A stretch of 64,000 bases of DNA from Heliocidaris tuberculata (GCA_025618425.1 CM046835.1:20717076-20781075), one strand, 5' to 3'. Positions 10,375 to 22,817 are shown, counted from the first letter of the stretch. Notes: a model not told the origin generated them from the sequence alone. A program made the numbers and translations.

Positions 10375-10410
10375 TCCTAAACCTAAACCTAACCCTAACC
10401 CTAACCCTAA
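10375..10410 (-). repeat. Interstitial telomere-like tract (CCTAAA then CCCTAA)
   Basis: Six head-to-tail six-base units: CCTAAA twice, then CCTAAC/CCCTAA type units. The minus strand reads TTAGGG, the telomeric repeat of most animals. It is short and internal, so it is a relic of telomere repair or insertion, or chance expansion, and not a chromosome end. Confidence 0.75.
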
Positions 10411-11062
10411 TATCTTCACATTGTCCTGAACAAAAAAACCAAATCATGACCTTGACCTTAACCTCAGTGACCTTTCGAGATATGGATGGTGGACCAAATG
10501 TCGCAGGAGCATATGTCGTGTCACCGATGTAACACGCCCTTGAAAAAAAAAAAAAAAAAAAACACCAAAGTGTCCCTAAACCAAGCTTTGCTGCCCAAAA
10601 TGCTCTGGATGTAGAGAAAAAAAAAACATATTTAGGCATTACAACCTTAATAAATCCAAAGTGTGTCATTCATTTCGGATCCGATATAGATAGTACGATT
10701 TTGAGTATTGTAACTTTCTTAGGGTGCAATTTGGTGTCAAATGATCATTTCAATAATAAGTTATCAAATTCTGAAAATTGTATTACTTTCTCAAAAAGTC
10801 GTCATACTATTATTGTCAGGATTATAATAAACACACCCATTGTCCATCTGCACCCGTTTGACAAGACATAATAGAGGGGTATGTGGTTGCCATGCTGAAA
10901 TCCACCGTTCATGTGCTAATTACTGGTACACAAATACCTTGCAAGCTTTTGGGGCAGCAAAGTTTAGGGGCGTGCTACATCCCCTTCCCGATGATTTTTT
11001 TTCTCAATTTTATTATCCAAATTGTGGATAATAATGCAGAATCAATCTATGATATCATTCAT

Positions 11063-11520
11063 CAGGGGTGTCGCTAGATAAGGGTGTAGGGGTGTCACAC
11101 CCCGCCTCCCCCCCCCCCCTCCCCCCGAGGATTTTCAAAGTTCCGATATCCGGGCAACTACCACCATAACCAATTTATATTCATGATATTCGGGCAGCGA
11201 TCGAGATGCCAGAATATCCACATATATAGTTGGGCAGCGAGGTTCCATGATAGTTATATAACTTCTGTTTGTAACTTCTGTACATTTCCACAACGAAAAG
11301 TTCTTTTTTTTTTAAATTATAAATTGGAAAGTTAATATTTAATAGGGCAAAAGGCATCTCCCGTCCCCTTACGAAAATGGGCCCGTATAATCAAGATTTC
11401 TACATTTGCGATTTTCTTTTTTTATTATTATATATATGTGGGGGCAGATTAGGTTGCAGTATTTTTGTCGGCAAATTTGGATGTCTCACCCCCATTCAAA
11501 ATGTTCTAGCGACGCACCTG
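11063..11520. mobile_element. hAT-like MITE, copy 1, with 8-bp target duplication
   Basis: The ends are CAGGGGTGTCGCTAGA and TCTAGCGACGCACCTG (imperfect inverted repeats). An exact 8-bp direct repeat TCATTCAT flanks the element (11055-11062 and 11521-11528). An 8-bp duplication and CAGGG-type ends are established hallmarks of hAT transposons. The interior has no transposase; it contains C-rich runs and GGGCAGCGA repeats. A second copy with the same ends lies at 31392-32295. Flanking DNA at 11529-12300 shows nothing recognisable. Confidence 0.85.
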
Positions 11521-12648
11521 TCATTCATTATCAAAGTGAACCATATGTATGGAAAGGACATACAATGCAGGCCAATACATTCTACGACGATAATTAACCC
11601 AGCCCCCCTCCCCACGCTTGCAGAAACACAATATCATTTTCCCCCTCGTAAATAAGTTGAGCAACTCTATGTGAAGTGTCTTGACTTTCCCCTATATAAC
11701 AAAGCTATATCTAATTTGTTTGAGATAAAAAAATGATAAATAAATAATGTTCAAGATAAAAACAAAATGATCTGTGCGACTTTATTTGATAGTTCTTTCA
11801 CAGAGCGCCTCAAAATAACCATCATGATTATACTTCTATTGTATTTATGATCGGTCACAAATCACAATGCGACCTCATGCAACTTCACAACTAAATTTGG
11901 GGGATTCAAAGTGAAGGCATAGGCCTAATTATGAAACAGAAGCAATTGTTACAGCAGACTTTTTTATTTTATTTTATTTATTTTTTATTTTTTTTTGCTC
12001 GTTCTTGAATATGAGAAAGAATACAAAGGAGAATCTAGAAAACAAAATTGCGGGATGTATACACGAATATAGAGAGGGGCTGGGGGCATAACGGAAAGAA
12101 AGAGACAGAATAGCTAGCTTTTACTGATCATAATGATCAGTGCTATACCCCATCCCCTGTTAACTTACATTAGCATTAAATATAAATGAATAGCACATGA
12201 TTTAGAACATACTGTAATAACTAAATCATCTATGAAAAGAAGTTCGTTGAATTAAAAAAAAAAACAAATAATGGGGACTAAGATATTTGCAACACCCTTC
12301 AAAAGAAATACACTGTACAGTGTTTTGCCCTTACTTGAACTATAAGCGCGCGTGTGTGTATAGGGGGGGGGGGGGGGGGGGCTGACAGTAACGATCCCTC
12401 TGCCCCAATACCCTGCTTAGGTTCAATGCCGGATTCAGGTGAGGTGGAGGGCAGGCACATACAACCGGCCCTGCTTTCCCCATACATGGTAGGCTACGTG
12501 ATTCGCCCCCCCCCCCTTGATACAAAGGTCGAGGTCGAAAATTCGTAACATAAATATTCGATCCCCTTCATTTGGTGTTTCTTTCTTCTTCCAATCTTTC
12601 TTTGTTATAATTTCTACTATGCTGATGGGGAGAAGTCTCGCATTGCCA

Positions 12649-12836
12649 GATCCAGGATTATGTGAGGGAGGGGGCCTGATATTCTGAAAATTTTCTGACA
12701 AGCAACACAAATAAAAAATTTAAAAAAAGGTCTTCCGCATTTTGGGGTGTCTTTTTTTGTCTTTTTACGCCAAAACTCTTTTTTTTTTTTTTTTGCGATG
12801 AAAGCCTCCCTCCCCCCCGGATCCGCCCCTGGGAGA
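12649..12836. mobile_element. Probable decayed GGCGGATCC-ended MITE
   Basis: CCAGATCCAGG at the left and CCGGATCCGCCCCTGG at the right resemble the ends of the better copies at 15445, 23120 and 34120 in the right orientation, with C- and G-rich interior runs. The left end has lost several bases and no target duplication is visible. Confidence 0.35.
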
Positions 12837-12839
12837 TCG

Positions 12840-15295
12840 TAATCAATTTTGTAACTTGTGACCCATAGGCCGGGCATATATTGGTCTTTCCAAAAACAAA
12901 AACAAAAACAAAATATCCTATCAACGTTTCTTGACTCCGACCAGTGGCGTAAAGAGCAAAAATAAATTTTAAAAAATTGAGGGCTAGGCTAGGGCTGAGC
13001 CAGCAAGAACTGAAGTATTTTCTGAAGCGCAAGGAATGCAATACATACTCCCACAAATAAGAAAACTTATCATTTTTGCTGTACCATAAAAATGTTGCAC
13101 TCGCGTAGCGACCGTCTAGCCAAAAAATATTAAGTTTTATAATTTAAAAGTTTGCATTATGTACATACCACTTTTATGCACATAATTAATGATCAAAATC
13201 TGAGCTTAATAATCCAATCTTTTCTCTTTTTTTCTCCCTCTCTCTTATCGTTAATATTTTTTCTACCTTCAATTTCGAGGGACGATTCCTTTCCCTCTCT
13301 ACATAGAATACCTGTTTATAGATTTTTCTTTAATTTCAAGTTTAAGTGTATTCAAGGAATGAGCAAATTAAGCTACTGATTGAGATTTTTTTTTTTTTTT
13401 TGAATAGTGAAAGTTTGCTTTCTAGAATACAGTCTTCAGAGACTGAGTAATGTGCTGTAGCCTTTACTCATTATTAGCCATGGGCCGCGGAACCGGGGAG
13501 GGGGGGGCTGCAGCCTCCCCCCCCCCCCACTTTTTTTGAGTAGACAAGTTAAAAGTAGCTCGGAAAAAGGCTCGAAAATTGTCATTAATGAGTGAAATCA
13601 GATCAGCCCCCCCCCCCCCACTTTCAAAAAAGCTCAGTGGCCCCTGTGTACCTCCCTCAGTTTTTAAAAAATAATTCAGAATTGTGTGTGAGCCTTTTGT
13701 AAAGGGGCTGGAGTGGATTGGGTATAAGAGGAAAGTTCCCCTCCTATGATAAGAAATTTTTTTATAAAACAAGATGCATATTTAAATGGAAGGGCAACTT
13801 ATACTTTTAAAAAATTCAGCCATTTATACATTCTATATAAACTAGACGTTTACCTGACAGTGTAGGCTATACTGAAATTAGAGTACTGTACTATACATCT
13901 TTCAGCTAAGGGGTACGGGGTGACCTTTGGTGACCTTTCTTTTTATCTGTCTTTCTTTCTCTCTTTTTTTATTTCTTCTTTCTTTCATTCTCTATATTCC
14001 CTGCCTTTTCTTTCTTTCCTTCTCCTTTTTTAAAAAGTTTGTCTGTTTGCTGTTGTTTTTTTTTTTATTGGTTGGTCATGGAACTTTAGAGGCTGCATCC
14101 CCCTAAGCCCCCCCCCCCCCCCTCACCAGTACGCCAGTGAAGCCGACATACTAGCAGTTACAATTAAGTTCACCGATATCCCACTGAAATGCGTGTAGGC
14201 CGAGCCTACTTATGACGATTTCGTGAAAATTAAGATGTCCTCGATCCACCCAAAGTCTGAAGAAAGAAACACCGCAGAAGTTGTGAAAACACAACGATAG
14301 TTTGTTATGGCATATATGTAGAGACAGAGATCACATATTAGAACGTTATAGGATATGCATGCATATAGCAGAGCTATCCATACATCTCTATCAACGCGCT
14401 CTGGCATATAGACGATAGCTCCCTCATGCGGCGAATATCGGATAGATGTGTGCGCGCGCGATCCAAAATTCAAAAGCAGCGGATCCTCGGAATTAACGGG
14501 CCGCGCCGGGACGGAGAGAGATATGTATCAGCTGATATGATTTCTGAGGAGCTCAGCGATTAGTACAGTGCAGTAAAGAAGGTTACATAATAGGTGATCA
14601 TCAACGTTAAGGTAAATTACTTTGTCTAAATGAGTACAACGCTAACGTAATAATTTCTTCCGCTTCTAGACCTAAAGTAGCATTGTCGTGGTTTAGGAAT
14701 CCACCATTTACTCCGCACACAGAAGAGAAGCGCTTCATTGCGTCACACGACATTGGACTGGTGTCCTCTCTTTCCACTCATATAGAGCTAGAGAGCAAGC
14801 GTGTGCGTGTAATTGTAAGCGAACGAGTGGCTTCCTCAACCACAACATATAGGCCCCAAAATGAATTACATCATATTGACTGAGTGAAGTCATACCTCAT
14901 AATAAGAGATCTAATTTAGTCACAGACCCAAAACCTAGGGTCTACCCACACCGCACACGTATAGACCTGTTCACAAAGTTATTCAAATTAATGGATGAAC
15001 TTTACTGGGGACCTATGTATGGTTTAGTAACGAGGTATTCCATTAACCTGTAATTAATGAATGAACTACAATAGAGTCTACTTGGAATCCAGTTTGCATA
15101 CATTACTTGTTGCTATGTCTGACAAGCCTCTGACAAGCTTTCAGGTTGTCAAGAGCAACCTTTGTTTTAAAAGTATGTATAAAATTTGAATAAATTTGTG
15201 AACAGGTCTATTGTGTGTCTGGATGGGTTATGTAATATTTATCTGGACAAGATACGTATTTTTGAACAAGTTAGCATGCTATTTTCCAAGAACCT
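12840..15295. other. Non-coding DNA with homopolymers; CpG-rich patch at 14390-14560
   Basis: I see poly-C and poly-G runs (13500-13530, 13610-13620, 14108-14123), pyrimidine-rich DNA at 13930-14070 and no supported exon. A patch at about 14390-14560 is CpG-rich (GCGCGCGCGATCC, GGGCCGCGCCGGGACGG) and is followed by a possible donor (AAG|GTAAAT at 14612), so it could be a promoter or untranslated first exon. TGACCT-TTGG-TGACCT at 13921-13936 is a DR4-spaced pair of nuclear-receptor half-sites. Confidence 0.3.
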
Positions 15296-15298
15296 TTT

Positions 15299-15440
15299 AA
15301 AGGGGGAAGTCCAACCTCATTACAAGTTGGTTTTGAAAGGAGCAGAAGAATTAAATATGAGTGAAGGTTTGAGCAAAAATATGTTACGAAACTAAAAAAG
15401 CTATGATTTTTAAAGTTGCAATCAACATGATCAAACACAA
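15299..15440 (+). mobile_element. One arm of a TTAA-type MITE
   Basis: TTAA followed by AGGGGGAAGTCCAACCTCAT and TACAAGTTGGTTTTGAAAGGAG is closely similar to the left arm of the complete element at 26333-26924. No matching right end is seen before the next element begins at 15445, so the copy is truncated or interrupted. Confidence 0.6.
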
Positions 15441-15444
15441 ATTG

Positions 15445-15584
15445 CAGTGGCGGATCCAGGAATTTGAAATAGGGGAGGGGGGCAGCAGCGTGGGAGCGGA
15501 GGATAGGGAAGGAAGTATCGAAAACAGAAAAATTTAAGGGGGACGCACCCTTGGCCTTGGCGCCCCTGCCTGGATCCGCCACTG
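15445..15584. mobile_element. CAGTGGCGGATCCAGG-ended MITE, best copy
   Basis: Perfect 16-bp terminal inverted repeats, CAGTGGCGGATCCAGG and CCTGGATCCGCCACTG, bound a 140-bp element with a purine-rich interior. A 5-bp direct repeat AATTG flanks it (15440-15444 and 15585-15589). Copies at 23120-23274 and 34120-34436 have the same ends and also 5-bp flanking repeats. No coding capacity. A 5-bp duplication does not match hAT (8 bp) or mariner (TA), so I leave the superfamily open. Confidence 0.85.
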
Positions 15585-16474
15585 AATTGGTGTGACGTAC
15601 ACGTAATGCATATATTTTACCAAAATCTAACATCAAAGAGACAGCTTTACTTTTGTCATGTTCCTGACACCCCTCCCGCCATAGACCTTGCATGTAACAT
15701 CTATTTAAAAATAAAATGAAATCTTTATTAACCCCTTCCATGCCACCACATTTTTGGGCAATTGTCAAAAATGAACTTTAAAAGTTAAATATAACTTTCA
15801 ATGAGTTTTTTTTCTTGAGCAAACTGGGTTAAGATATATTGCATAGGAATAAATATTATATTTAAGGCACAGGTTCTGTATAAGGAAAAATTTTCAAGCT
15901 ATTCTCAGCCTGAACGAAATGTTCAACACTCAATTTTGGGGGCAGAATTTGCTGCCCACGGTATGGTAAGGGTTAAATGAACCAATATGAATAAAAACTG
16001 AATAATTAAACAGAAAAATTGTCAATTTGCACACGAAATTTGTGATTAGACTATGCATTTTACACTATGTTGCCATTTTAGAAATTGTTAGTGATTAATC
16101 ACAATTTAATCACTCTAAATGTAGACGAGACCCTTACTACATTAAAAATGGGCTCACAGTTTTCATTGAATTTTTCTAATTCTCTTTCTGGTCATCATGT
16201 TCATGTATGATGGGGGGGGGGGGGTGTCTGGACACAACAAAAATTAACCTGTCAATTTTGCCGTCAGACTTTACAAAAATATGCGTCAAGTAGTCTAACA
16301 ATAAATCAGTGAATATTTTGAATTAATAAACCACTAGAGCCAATAGCCATTACGTCTATGATCATTTGGTCTAATAGCCATTTGGTCTAATAATTTTTGG
16401 TCCAGATTGGTCCTTTTACCATAATGGTGATTATCAGTTAGTCCATTACTGGAAACGGTTATAGATCATTATTA

Positions 16475-17344
16475 GCCTGTCCCGAAATAGTTACTCCATT
16501 TTACGCATAAGATTTGACCCCGTAAAGTTACTTAGACCATTTAAGTCATTGACAAAAACGTTGTCAGCCTGGCCGTAGCTGCCGGGTTTAGCCCCCAGAG
16601 ACCCCAAAGTCGGGTTGGTTCCACCCCATCTCCCCCATGCACCAAACTTTGGTCAATGGATGTGTTTACATAATCCTGACAATAATTTTTGGCTACTTTT
16701 GAGAAAGCAATACATTTTTCCCAATTTAATAACTTATTAATTAAAAGACTTATTATCACCACATTCCACCTCAAGAAGATTATTATGCTCAAAATTATGT
16801 TATAAAAATTTAAAGTAAATTGAATGAAAATTACTTTTGAATTATCATAGTCGGAAGGTAAGAAAATTGTTTTTCTTTACATACAGAGCATTTGGGGGGC
16901 AAGCGTTGTCAAAGGGCACTTTGGGGTCTTCATTTCAGGGGGTCTGATACCCCCTTCCCGATGGACAATTTTGTCAGTTTTTATATTTTTGGAATGTACA
17001 TCCATAGCTCTTCCTTCTGACAAAATTTGGTCTCTGGGCTTCAACGGGAAAAATTTACCCCAATATTTAGGGGCCATCTGACACCCCATCCTGACTGAAA
17101 TTTTTTGTCAGTTTTTTGTGTTTTGTAACGTCCAGTCATACTACTTCCTGCTGACAGTTTGGTGCATGGGGGAGATGTGGTGGAATCGACCCGACTTTGG
17201 GGTCTCTTTTTGGGGCTCTGGGGGCTAAACCCGGAGGCTACGGTCAGGCTGACAACCTCTTTTGTCAAATGACTTAGATGGTCTAAGTAACTTTAGGGGG
17301 TCAAATCTTACGGGTAAAATGGGGTGACTATTTCGGGACAGGCT
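16475..17344. mobile_element. Inverted-repeat element with ~180-bp arms (AGCCTGTCCCGAAATAG)
   Basis: The first ~180 bp (AGCCTGTCCCGAAATAG, GATTTGACCCC, GTCAGCCTGGCCGTAG, CCCCAAAGTCGGGT) is repeated in reverse complement at 17160-17344. The interior is G/C-run rich and holds LINE-free, gene-free sequence. No clear target duplication is visible. A decayed copy occurs at 9.37-10.33 kb. Confidence 0.75.
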
Positions 17345-17398
17345 CCTGGCCTACATTTATACTCACCCATTTTTTTTTTTTTTTTCCTTTTCTTTCAG

Positions 17399-17444
17399 AG
17401 TGAATGAGATGATCGACCCAGACGGTGACAGGTTACATCGATAG
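17399..17444 (+). CDS. Possible small terminal coding exon
   Basis: A textbook acceptor (long poly-T, then CCTTTTCTTTCAG|AG) precedes a short open frame VNEMIDPDGDRLHR ending in TAG at 17442-17444. The other two frames also stop early. No upstream plus-strand exon is recognised, and the poly-T could be the tail of the adjacent transposon rather than a polypyrimidine tract. Kept only as a candidate. Confidence 0.2.
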
Positions 17445-17579
17445 AAGAGAATACTTTGCAGGATTTCACTCATCTGATTACAGCAACAGATATGACTGCT
17501 CCTCTATCGTTTAGGGTTTTCCATCGAAACAGCGAAAATTAATGCTCTTTTTAACATTTTTTCCCCCATGTAAATTGTA

Positions 17580-17843
17580 CAGGGTCTTTAGTCGAAAGAG
17601 CCCCTTTTATGCTTTATGCCACTCCAAAAACTTTTGTATCGAAATGCTATGCAGCTTTGATCTCAACAGCCAAAGTTAATGTTCTTTTAACATTGTTGAA
17701 AACAATTTTTTTTCCACCTTGCAAATAATCATTTCGGATGTTCTATCTATAAAGCACAATCTTAATGTTGTTCAATAAAACTTTTAAAATAAAATTCATG
17801 TATTTTCAACTGTCTATAGAACAATGAACTATGCTCTTTTTAG

Positions 17844-17878
<35 letters not shown>

Positions 17879-20800
17879 CAAGAAAAACCAATATTTCTTC
17901 ATATATCTAAAGAACAAAAAATAATGCTCTTTTAAATAATTTTTCATTCCACCTTGAAAATCTTGTGGGGTGTCCCATCTATTGAGAAAAATAAACATCT
18001 ATTTTCATGTATGGTTTTATATTTAAAGAGCACTAAATTGGGCTCCTTTTAGAAAACTATTTTAAAAATCTAAATGTAGTAAGTAGGTTTTCTGTCTGGC
18101 ATAATCAAATGCTCCTCAAGAAAAAAAATTCAATGTTATTCATGTGTGGAATTCTATCGAAAGAGCAAAAAATCAGGCTCCTTTTATAAAGCTTTTCTTA
18201 TTTAAATATGGATTTTCCAAGATAACAAAAATAAAATGCTCTTCAAGTAATACTTTTCAATATAATTCTTGTATGGTCTTCTATCTAAAGAGCAATAACT
18301 TACGCTCCTTTTAGAAAACTTTTCATATTTGAATATGAGTTTTCAGATATGGCAAAGTCAACTTCTCAAGTAAAACATTTCAATGTAATTCAAGTTTGGT
18401 CTTCTATCTAAAGAGCAATAAATTATGCTCCTTTTAGAAAACTTCATATTCAAATATTATGGATTATCCAATCTGGCAAAGTCAAGTGCTCCTCAAACAG
18501 TTCAAGGAGCAAGAAATTATGCACATTTTGGAAAACTTTTCAGAGTTAAATATGAATTTTCCCATATGGCAAAGCCAACTTCTCAGGTAAAAGATTTCAA
18601 TGTAATTGAAGTATGGTCTTCTATGTCTGTAAAGAACAGTAAATTACGCTCTTTTGATGAAAACATTTCAATACAAATCATGTATGGTCTTCTATCGAAA
18701 GAGCAAAAATTAACGCTCCTTTTAGAAAACTTTTCATATTTAGATATGGATTTTCCGAACTGGCAAAGCCAACTTCTCAAGTAACAGATTTCAATATAAT
18801 TGAAGTATGGTCTTCTATCTAAAGAGAAATGAATTGTGCTCCTTTTAGAAAACTTTTCATATTTAAATATTATGGATTATCCAATCTGGCAAAGTCAAAT
18901 GCTCCTCAAACAATTCAAGGAGCAAGAAATTATGCACATTTTGGAAAACTTTTCAGAGTTAAATATGAATTTTCCCATATGGCAAAGCCAACTTTTCAGG
19001 TAAAAGATTTCAATGTAATTGAAGTATGGTCTTCTATCTAAAGAGCAATAAATTATGCTCTTTTTATAGAAACACTTCAGTACAATTCATGTATGGTCTT
19101 CTATCTAAAGAGCAATAAATTATGCTCCTTTTAACAAACTTTTCATATTTAAATACTGTGGATTTTCCCATACCGCAATGCCAACTTTTCAAGTAAAATA
19201 TATTTCAATATAATTGAAGTATGGTCTTCTACGTAAAGAGCAATAAATAATGCTCTTTTTATAAAAACATTTCAATACAATTCGTGTATGGTCTTCTATC
19301 GAAAGAGCAAAAATTAACGCTCCTTTTAGAAAACTTTTCATACTTAAATATGGATTTTCCGATCTGGCAAAGCCAACTTCTCAAGTAAAAGATTTCAATA
19401 TAATTGAAGTATGGTCTTCTATGTCTGTAGAGAACAAAAATTACGCTCTTTTGATAGATACATTTCAATACAAATCATGCATGGTCTTCTATCGAAAGAG
19501 CAAAAATTAAGGCTCCATTTAACAAACTTTACATACATGTATTTAAATATTGTGGATTTTCCCATACGGCAATGCCAACTTCTCAAGTAAAAGATTTCAA
19601 TATAATTGAAGTTTGGTCTTCTATCTAAAGTGCAATAAATTATGCTCTTTTTATAGATACATTTCAGTACAATCATGTATGGTCTTCTCTCTAAAGAGCA
19701 ATAAATTATGCTCCTTTTAACAAACTTTTCATATTTAAATATACTGTGGATTTTCCCATACCGCAATGCCAACTTCTCAAGTAAAATATTTCAATATAAT
19801 TGAAGTATGGTCTTCTACGTAAAGAGCAATAAATAATGCTCTTTTTATAAAAATTATAAAAACATTTCAATACAATTCGTGTATGGTATTCTATCGAAAG
19901 AGCAAAACTTAACGCTCCTTTTAGAAAACTTTTCATATTTAAATATGGATTTTCCGATCTGGCAAAGCCAACTTCTCAAGTAAAAGATTTCAATATAATT
20001 GAAGTATGGTCTTCTATGTCTATAGAGAACAAAAATTACGCTCTTTTGATAGATACATTTCAATACAAATCATGCATGGTCTTCTATCGAAAGAGCAAAA
20101 ATTAACGCTCCTTTTAACAACTTTTTCATATTTAGATATGGATTAACCGCTCTGGCAAAGCCAACTTCTCAAGTAGAAGATTTTGTCTTCTATGTCTGTA
20201 AAGAACAATAAATTACGCTCTTTTGATAGGAACATTTCAATACAAATCATGTATGGTCTTCTATCGAAAGAGCAAAATTTAACGCTCCTTTTAGAAAACT
20301 TTTCATATTTAAATATGGATTTTCCGATCTGGCAAAGCCAACTTCTCAAGTAAAAGATTTCTATAAATATGGTCTTCTATGTCTGTAAAGAACAATAAAT
20401 TATGCTCTTTTGATAGGAACATTTCAATACAGATTATGTATGGTCTTCTATCGAAAGAGCAAAAATTAACGCTCCTTTTAAAAAACTTTTCATATTTAGA
20501 TATGGATTTTTCCAATATGGCAAAAGCGAATGCTCTTCAAATAATACTTTTCAAAATCATTCTTGTATGTTTTTCTATCTAAAGAGCAATAAATTATGCT
20601 CCTTTTAACAAACTTTTCATATTTGAATATTATGGATTTTCTCATATGGCATTGCCAACTTCTCAAGTAAAAGATTCCAATATAATTGAAGTATGGTCTT
20701 CTATGTAAAGAGCTATAAATTATGCTCTTTTTATAAAAACATTTCAATACAATTCGTGTATGGTCTTTTATCGAAAGAGCAAAAATTAACGCTCCTTTTA

Positions 20801-22010
20801 GAAAACTTTTCATATTTAGATATGGATTTTCCGAACTGGCAAAGCCAACTTCTCAAGTAAAAGATTTCAATATAATTGAAGTATGGTCTTCTACCTAAAG
20901 AGCAATAAATTATGCTCCTTTTAACAAACTTTTCATATTTAAATATTATGGATTTTCCGATCTGGCAAAGTCAAATGCTCCTCAAGTAAAACATTTCAAT
21001 ATATTTCATATATGGTCTTCTATCGAAAGAGCAAAAAATTATTCCCCTTTTATAAATCTCTTCTTATTTAAATATGGATTTTCCAATATGACTAAATAAA
21101 ATGATCTTCAAGTAATACTTTTCAATACAATTCTTGTATGGTTTTCTGTCTAAAGAGCAATAAATTACGCTCCTTTTAGAAAAATTTTCATATATATAAA
21201 CATGTATATACATTTTCCGATCTGGCAAAGCCAAATTCTCAAGAAAAAGATTTCAATATACATGAAATTCAAGTATGGTCTTCTATTTAAAGAGCAATAA
21301 ATTACGCTCTTTTTATTAAACATTTCATATATAAATATTAACTATATTCATAAAGGCCAAAAGGAAATGCTCCTCAGGTAAAACTTATCAATTCAAACCA
21401 TGTATGGCCATGTATCAAAAGAGCAGTAAATTAAGCTCCTTTCAGATTACCTTTCCCCTTCTAAATATGGTTTTCCCATCTGGCTAAAGCAAATGGTCCT
21501 CAAGTTAAACAGTTCAGTACAGTTCATCTAAAGAGCAAAAAATCACGCTCCTTTCAGCAAAACTCAAAAAAAAAAAAACTGAATACTGTACAGCTGTACA
21601 TGTATTATGGTTTCTCTAAAAGAACAAACTTTAAAGAACTTTTCAACAATTTCTTTACACGTTTCAATTTCTTTTCGGGTGTTCCATTCTATCTATAGAG
21701 CAAAATCTAAAGTTGTTTGTATGCTTCTCAATTTAAAGGACAATAATTCATGCTCTTTACAACGCACTTCAAGAATAAGGAACCCCAAAAATATGGCTCT
21801 TCTATGCGAATAAATTACATGTAAATGAAAATCCTATCGGTCTTCTATCCGAAAAGTTGAAATAAATGCCTTTCAAACATTTTTGCAAACCTTTTAAATC
21901 ATTAGGGTGTCCCGTCAATATTGTGAAAACAGAAGCTCCTTAACAGCTGTAAAAATAATTCACTGCATTATATCTAAAGAACAATAAATCACGCTCCTTT
22001 CAAAAAACAC
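17580..22010. repeat. Degenerate tandem array with hairpin-bearing units (~4.4 kb)
   Basis: Units contain TATGGTCTTCTATCTAAAGA, GCAATAAATTATGCTCCTTT, AGAAAACTTTTCATATTTAA, ATATGGATTTTCCGATCTGG and CAAAGCCAACTTCTCAAGTA in order. The core word AAAGAGCA occurs over 20 times exactly. Spacing alternates between about 62-72 and 120-135 bp, giving a dimer of about 195 bp. In many units AAAGAGCA is followed after ~8 bases by TGCTC(C)TTT, a short hairpin, perfect at 19040-19063 and 19235-19258. The array is best preserved at 18.6-21.0 kb and fades on both sides. Open frames of 60-117 residues on the minus strand repeat the same peptide because they follow the repeat; they are not genes. Confidence 0.85.
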
Positions 22011-22124
22011 CTTTATATCTTTAGTAAAACCTATTGGGTCTTGTGTCACGAAAGGAAAAGTTCATGGTTTTTATAACATGAATTTAAGGAAGTGTAAAAA
22101 TACATGTATTTACGAAAACCGCTA

Positions 22125-22285
22125 TTTTCCTAGTGGAAATTCAGGAAATCTTGGTTTTCTCAATAATTTTCAGGTTTTCCTAGTGGAAATTCAGGAAATC
22201 TTGGTTTTCTCAATAAATTTCAGGTTTTCCTAGTGGAAATTCAGGAAATCTTGGTTTTCTCCATAATTTTCAGGTTTTCCTGCTT
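22125..22285 (+). repeat. 50-bp tandem repeat, about 3.2 copies
   Basis: The unit starting TTTTCCTAGTGGAAATTCAG recurs at 22125, 22175, 22225 and (partial) 22275, an exact 50-bp period with very few differences. TTTCC-TAGT-GGAAA inside it is a small hairpin. It lies only ~30 bp before the assembly gap, so the array may continue into it. Confidence 0.9.
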
Positions 22286-22317
22286 AAGTTTATTTTACGG
22301 AAATAAATATTACTCTG

Positions 22318-22817
22318 NNNNNNNNNNNNNNNNNNNNNNNNNNNNNNNNNNNNNNNNNNNNNNNNNNNNNNNNNNNNNNNNNNNNNNNNNNNNNNNNNNN
22401 NNNNNNNNNNNNNNNNNNNNNNNNNNNNNNNNNNNNNNNNNNNNNNNNNNNNNNNNNNNNNNNNNNNNNNNNNNNNNNNNNNNNNNNNNNNNNNNNNNNN
22501 NNNNNNNNNNNNNNNNNNNNNNNNNNNNNNNNNNNNNNNNNNNNNNNNNNNNNNNNNNNNNNNNNNNNNNNNNNNNNNNNNNNNNNNNNNNNNNNNNNNN
22601 NNNNNNNNNNNNNNNNNNNNNNNNNNNNNNNNNNNNNNNNNNNNNNNNNNNNNNNNNNNNNNNNNNNNNNNNNNNNNNNNNNNNNNNNNNNNNNNNNNNN
22701 NNNNNNNNNNNNNNNNNNNNNNNNNNNNNNNNNNNNNNNNNNNNNNNNNNNNNNNNNNNNNNNNNNNNNNNNNNNNNNNNNNNNNNNNNNNNNNNNNNNN
22801 NNNNNNNNNNNNNNNNN
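22318..22817. other. Assembly gap (500 N)
   Basis: Exactly 500 undetermined bases, probably a gap of arbitrary or estimated size. It follows a tandem repeat and a 4.4-kb array, which may have stopped assembly. Open frames crossing it are meaningless. Confidence 1.

Noticed and set aside
10375..10410. True chromosome end
   Set aside because: Only about six units, flanked on both sides by ordinary interspersed repeats.
14683..14883. 66-codon plus-strand frame starting MSWFRNPPFT
   Set aside because: Near the CpG-rich patch and of normal composition, but no motif, splice site or partner exon supports it.
18425..20813. Family of similar 60-119-codon frames sharing RSWLCQIGKSIFKYEKFSKR-like peptides
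   Set aside because: The likeness reflects the underlying tandem array. Units vary in length and frames are broken between units, with no sign of codon-level constraint.
17580..22010. CRISPR-like array
   Set aside because: The repeats are imperfect, spacing is irregular and the DNA is eukaryotic with introns and SINEs; there are no cas genes.
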